DNA from: Agromyces sp. S2-1-8
GTDB taxonomy: Bacteria > Actinomycetota > Actinomycetes > Actinomycetales > Microbacteriaceae
DNA: 64,000 nt
Reading direction: 5' to 3'
Assembly: GCF_021129215.1 (NCBI RefSeq)
Contig: NZ_JAJOLP010000001.1
Span: 744,001-808,000, forward strand
The position numbers and the translations under genes are program-made. Positions 61,338 through 64,000 of this stretch are shown here, in pieces; the first letter of the stretch is position 1, and every line of letters begins with the position of its first letter. The notes below the pieces were generated by a model, which saw nothing but the letters and a program-made list of their open reading frames with translations, had not been told where the DNA came from and ran no database searches.

Positions 61338-62703
61338 TGGCCGGCCTTTCCTTGGGGAGTTCGTAGAGGAGGCGTCGATCGCGCAGCGCGATCGCGCTGC
61401 CGAGCGTGAGCGGGCCGATCCGGCCCAGGAACATGAGCAGGACGAGCACGACCTTCGCGGCATCCGGCAGGTCGGCCGTGATGCCGGTCGACAGGCCGAC
61501 CGTGCCGAAGGCCGAGACCGCCTCGAACAGCACGCGGTCGAGGTCGAGGCCCGTCATCAGCAGCAGCACCGCGGTGCCGGTGACGACCGCGGCGACGGCG
61601 ATGAGCACCACGGTGATCGCCTGCCGGTGCACGGCGCGGCTGAGCCGCTTGCCGAAGATGTTCACGGATGCCTCGCCCCGGAGCTCGGTCATCATGATGA
61701 AGAAGAGCACCGCGAACGTCGTGACCTTGATGCCGCCGGCGGTGCCCGCTGGGCCGGCGCCGATGAACATCAGCACGTCCATGCCGAGCCAGCTCGCGTC
61801 GTGCATCGCGCCGATGTCGATCGAGTTGAAGCCGGCCGTGCGGGTCTGCACCGATTGGAAGAAGCCGGCGAGCAGGCGTGCCGCCGGGTCGAGGCCGCCG
61901 AGCGTCTCGGGGTTGTCCCACTCGATGAGAGTGAGGTAGGCGGTGCCCGCCACGAGCAGCACGACCGTGCCCCAGAGCACGAGCTTCGTGTTCATCGTCC
62001 AGTGCAGCGGCCGGCGGAATTCCTTGCGCAACTGCATGATCACCGGGAAGCCGAGGCCGCCGAGGATGATCGCCGCCGAGATCGGCAGGCAGATCCAGGG
62101 GTCGGCGACGAAGCCCATCAGGTTGTCGCTGTACAGCGCGAAGCCCGCGTTGTTGAAGGAGGAGACCGCGAGGAAGCCGGCGTGCCAGGCGGCCTCGCCG
62201 AGGCTGTACCCGTAGCCGAAGAGGAAGCGCAGGCCGAGCAGCAGGAAGATCGCGAGCTCGATCGTGAACGTGATCTTCACGATGCCCCGCACGAGCCCCC
62301 GCACGTCGGCGAGGCCGGTCGCCTTCGCCTCGGCCGCGGTGTTGAGCCTGGAGCGCACCGAGATCTTCCGTGCGAGCACGAGGCCGATGAGCGAGGCGAA
62401 GATCATGATGCCGAGGCCGCCGAGCTGGATCAGCAGCATGATCACGACCTGCCCGAACGGCGACCAGTACGTCACGGTGTCGACGACGGTCAGCCCGGTG
62501 ACGCACACGGCGGATGTCGCGGTGAAGAGCGCCTCGACGAACGAGGCGCCGCCCGGCCCGGCCTTCGAGATCGGCAGCATCAGCAGTGCGGTGCCGCCGA
62601 GCACGGCCATCGCGAAGCCGGCCACGACGGTCTGGGCCGGATGCAGGCGGAGGGAGCGAAGGCGCCCTCGACGCTTCAGGGCCGACGGTGCGGATGGTGC
62701 CAC
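61330..62703 (-). CDS. Potassium transporter KtrB/TrkH-like
   Basis: A 457-residue K+ transporter with four M1-P-M2 repeats. Filter glycines are visible in each: SAVCVTGLTVVDT, FNNAGFALYSD, QTRTAGFNSIDIG and GTVGLSTGIT. MTELRGEASVNIFGKRLSRA is the characteristic loop. Length suits KtrB (Na+-dependent). GTG 62703 is 6 nt from a TAGAGT -10, so translation is probably leaderless. It overlaps the KtrA-type gene by 8 nt. Confidence 0.93.
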   Translation of the reverse strand: MAPSAPSALKRRGRLRSLRLHPAQTVVAGFAMAVLGGTALLMLPISKAGPGGASFVEALFTATSAVCVTGLTVVDTVTYWSPFGQVVIMLLIQLGGLGIMIFASLIGLVLARKISVRSRLNTAAEAKATGLADVRGLVRGIVKITFTIELAIFLLLGLRFLFGYGYSLGEAAWHAGFLAVSSFNNAGFALYSDNLMGFVADPWICLPISAAIILGGLGFPVIMQLRKEFRRPLHWTMNTKLVLWGTVVLLVAGTAYLTLIEWDNPETLGGLDPAARLLAGFFQSVQTRTAGFNSIDIGAMHDASWLGMDVLMFIGAGPAGTAGGIKVTTFAVLFFIMMTELRGEASVNIFGKRLSRAVHRQAITVVLIAVAAVVTGTAVLLLMTGLDLDRVLFEAVSAFGTVGLSTGITADLPDAAKVVLVLLMFLGRIGPLTLGSAIALRDRRLLYELPKERPAIG

Positions 62704-62709
62704 GGGCCA

Positions 62710-62715
62710 ACTCTA
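62710..62715 (-). promoter_or_regulatory. -10 box TAGAGT of a leaderless promoter
   Basis: On the minus strand TAGAGT stands 6 nt before GTG 62703 of the KtrB-type gene. Confidence 0.5.
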
Positions 62716-62905
62716 GAGCGATCGGATGCCGTTGCGGGTGAGGTCGTGGGGCGTCGGCTCTGATCGCAGCGCTCGGCAGGGAAGCGTTGGGACGATTCGA
62801 CGGCACAGGCTGGGTGGTACGCAGTCGATGGCCACGGTGACGCGCTCGAGCGCGATGATTGCGAGAGAACAGAGCCTCCCCGAAATGAACGGAGCCACCC
62901 CACCC

Positions 62906-63385
62906 ATGGCGACCTCGCTGATGGAACCCGCCTTCGAGTACTGCTTCGAGCTGCGCTGCCAGGTCGACGAGGAGCTGCCGCTCGGCGGGTCGACGCCGGG
63001 GGAGGGGCGGCACTTCGCCCGTGTCTCGGGCGGCACGTTCGACGGGCCCCGGCTGGGCGGTGTCGTGCTGAACAGCGGCGGCGACTGGTGGGTCGGTCGC
63101 GGGCTCGTCGTCGAGCTCGACGCCCGCTACGTCATCGAGGCCTCGCTCGATTCGGGCCCGGCCGCCGTCGAGGTCGTGAACCGGGGCATCTGGCGCACCG
63201 ACGAGGCGACCTGGGCGCGCATCGAGGCCGGCGAGGACGTGGCCGAGCAGGACCTCTACTACCGCACCGCGTTCCAGTTCCGCACCGACCACCCCGAGCT
63301 GCAGTGGCTCACCGAGTCCCAGTTCGTCGGGTACGCCCGGGCCGAGCCGGGCTTCGTCATCATCCGCGTGTTCCGTCTCGTGTGA
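62906..63385 (+). CDS. DUF3237 family protein
   Basis: A 159-residue protein with the DUF3237 lay-out: EYCFELRCQVDEELPLGGSTPGEGRHFARVSGGTFDGPRLGGVVLNSGGDWW, then LVVELDARYVIEA, VVNRGIWR and LYYRTAFQFRTDHPELQWLTESQFVGYARAEPGFVIIRVFRL. The family forms small beta barrels of unknown function, often in aromatic or plant-compound degradation loci. The start is open: ATG 62906 (GGAG 11 nt upstream) or ATG 62885. Confidence 0.85.
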   Translation: MATSLMEPAFEYCFELRCQVDEELPLGGSTPGEGRHFARVSGGTFDGPRLGGVVLNSGGDWWVGRGLVVELDARYVIEASLDSGPAAVEVVNRGIWRTDEATWARIEAGEDVAEQDLYYRTAFQFRTDHPELQWLTESQFVGYARAEPGFVIIRVFRLV

Positions 63386-63758
63386 GCTGGGGGGCCCACC
63401 TCGTGGGTGCCTCGGCCGGGCCATCCCACCGCGGCGCTTCGTGCAGAAGATCGAGACGGCCGCGACCGAACCCGCCGACCCGCGCGGGCGCGCCCGCTGA
63501 CGGTCGCGACCGTCAGCGGAAGGTGTCCGCGAGGGCCTCGAGCGCTTCGACCAGGTCGGCGCTCGCGCTCCCCTTGCGTGCCGCGCTGTCGAGCTGAGCG
63601 ACGACCGACCGGTTCGCCGCCGACAGGGCGGTGGGAAATCGCTAGCCCGCTCGGGCGCCGACGGCAACCCCGTGTGCGGAACACCGTCGCGCGCCTACGG
63701 TGAGGGTGGCGAATCCGGCGCGGAGACGGCGCACCGGGACGCAGAGACGAGGTCGATG
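63386..63758. other. Gap with a palindrome and a gene remnant
   Basis: On the minus strand 63513-63641 reads as 42 codons in a coding-like style (RFPTALSAANRSVVAQLDSA, then DLVEALEALADTFR and stop) but an in-frame TAG precedes them and no start codon fits, so this is at most the tail of a decayed gene. A possible -10 (TACGGT) for corA is at about 63697. Nothing else is recognisable. Confidence 0.35.
63494..63519. terminator. Perfect 26-bp palindrome
   Basis: CCGCTGACGG and CCGTCAGCGG flank TCGCGA; the whole 26 bp is a perfect palindrome. It can fold as a 10-11-bp hairpin. It may end the DUF3237 transcript or be a binding site. Confidence 0.55.
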
Positions 63759-64000
63759 ATGCCTGAGATGCTCACGGGCGCGGGCGTCTGGGTGCGGGTC
63801 GTCAACCCGGATCCGGGCGAACTCGAGCGGCTGAGGGAGCGGTTCGGCATCCACCCGCTGATCATCGCCGATCTGGTCGAGGGGCGTCAGGCTCCGAAGC
63901 TCGAGCGGCTCTCGGGCCACCTCTACCTCAACCTCTGGGACGTGGACCGGAGCGGTGACGACCCGGCCACGCACACCGACATCGCGCTGGTCTTCAACGA
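63759..64000 (+). CDS. corA: CorA-type Mg2+/Co2+ transporter, N-terminal part (runs off the window)
   Basis: Eighty codons are visible, beginning MPEMLTGAGVWVRVVNPDPG, then LRERFGIHPLIIADLVEGRQAPKLERLSGHLYLNLWDVD, the usual CorA N-terminal cytoplasmic alpha/beta domain (F-x-I-H-P-L-x-x-x-D-L). ATG 63759 is 6 nt from a GAGG; ATG 63756 is directly before it. The membrane part with GMN lies beyond the window. Confidence 0.85.
   Translation, partial: MPEMLTGAGVWVRVVNPDPGELERLRERFGIHPLIIADLVEGRQAPKLERLSGHLYLNLWDVDRSGDDPATHTDIALVFN

Overview
The window is a 64-kb chromosomal segment of a very GC-rich actinobacterium. Composition, leaderless promoters (a TAGNNT -10 followed 6-7 nt later by GTG or ATG), the zinc-independent ribosomal protein set, a mycobacterial-type Zur, KtrAB-type K+ uptake and an LAxTG surface protein all point to Actinobacteria. 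Gene content and style fit Microbacteriaceae (an Agromyces/Microbacterium relative); the family-level call is inference. I found no rRNA, tRNA, CRISPR array, insertion sequence or prophage.

Layout. 1-2.2 kb: end of pntA, and pntB (proton-translocating transhydrogenase). 2.3-3.7 kb: a P-loop kinase-like protein and two small membrane proteins. 4-10.7 kb: a PotBCDA-type ABC importer followed by a nitrilase-superfamily amidase, an RraA-fold protein, a BKACE-type beta-keto acid cleavage enzyme and an Lrp/AsnC regulator. This looks like an uptake-and-degradation system for an unidentified nitrogenous keto acid or polyamine derivative. 10.7-13.5 kb: a second Lrp regulator, a frameshifted small ORF, purB and a low-molecular-weight tyrosine phosphatase. 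13.6-16.9 kb: a phosphotransferase-fold kinase, a helical small protein overlapping an unusual alpha/beta hydrolase, and a holin-like membrane protein. 17-21.8 kb: a HisC-type aminotransferase and E1alpha-E1beta-E2 of a 2-oxoacid dehydrogenase. 22.5-26.7 kb: a zinc ABC importer and zur under a Zur-like operator lying on the -35 box. 27-30.4 kb: a glycine betaine/proline ABC importer, preceded by a hairpin-rich gap. 30.7-34.5 kb: glutamate decarboxylase, a glutamate/GABA antiporter and a TRIC channel.

35.4-36.1 kb: a cysteine-poor rpmB-rpmG-rpsN operon behind a structured leader. 36.4-41.4 kb: a secreted PxKF protein, HU, a CopD-CtaG fusion and a membrane-anchored protein. 41.6-46.3 kb: a PIF1-like helicase, a beta-lactamase-fold lipoprotein lacking its catalytic residues, a RibD-C reductase, a class II glutamine amidotransferase and a 55-residue membrane protein. 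46.5-48.9 kb: a stress-like group (FAD oxidoreductase with a Rieske domain, CsbD, YciF-like ferritin fold). 49-52 kb: a PadR-led operon with a drug-type ABC exporter and three DUF1048 paralogues, controlled from a cluster of related inverted repeats. 52.3-60.6 kb: one 2,756-residue repeat-built surface protein ending in an LAATG sorting signal. 60.6-64 kb: KtrA/KtrB, a DUF3237 protein and the start of corA.

The most interesting items are the PotABCD/amidase/RraA/BKACE cluster, the PadR/DUF1048 exporter with its operator cluster, the active-site-less beta-lactamase-like lipoprotein, the hairpin-rich 26.7-27.0 kb gap, and an octamer (GGATGCCT) counted 19 times by eye.
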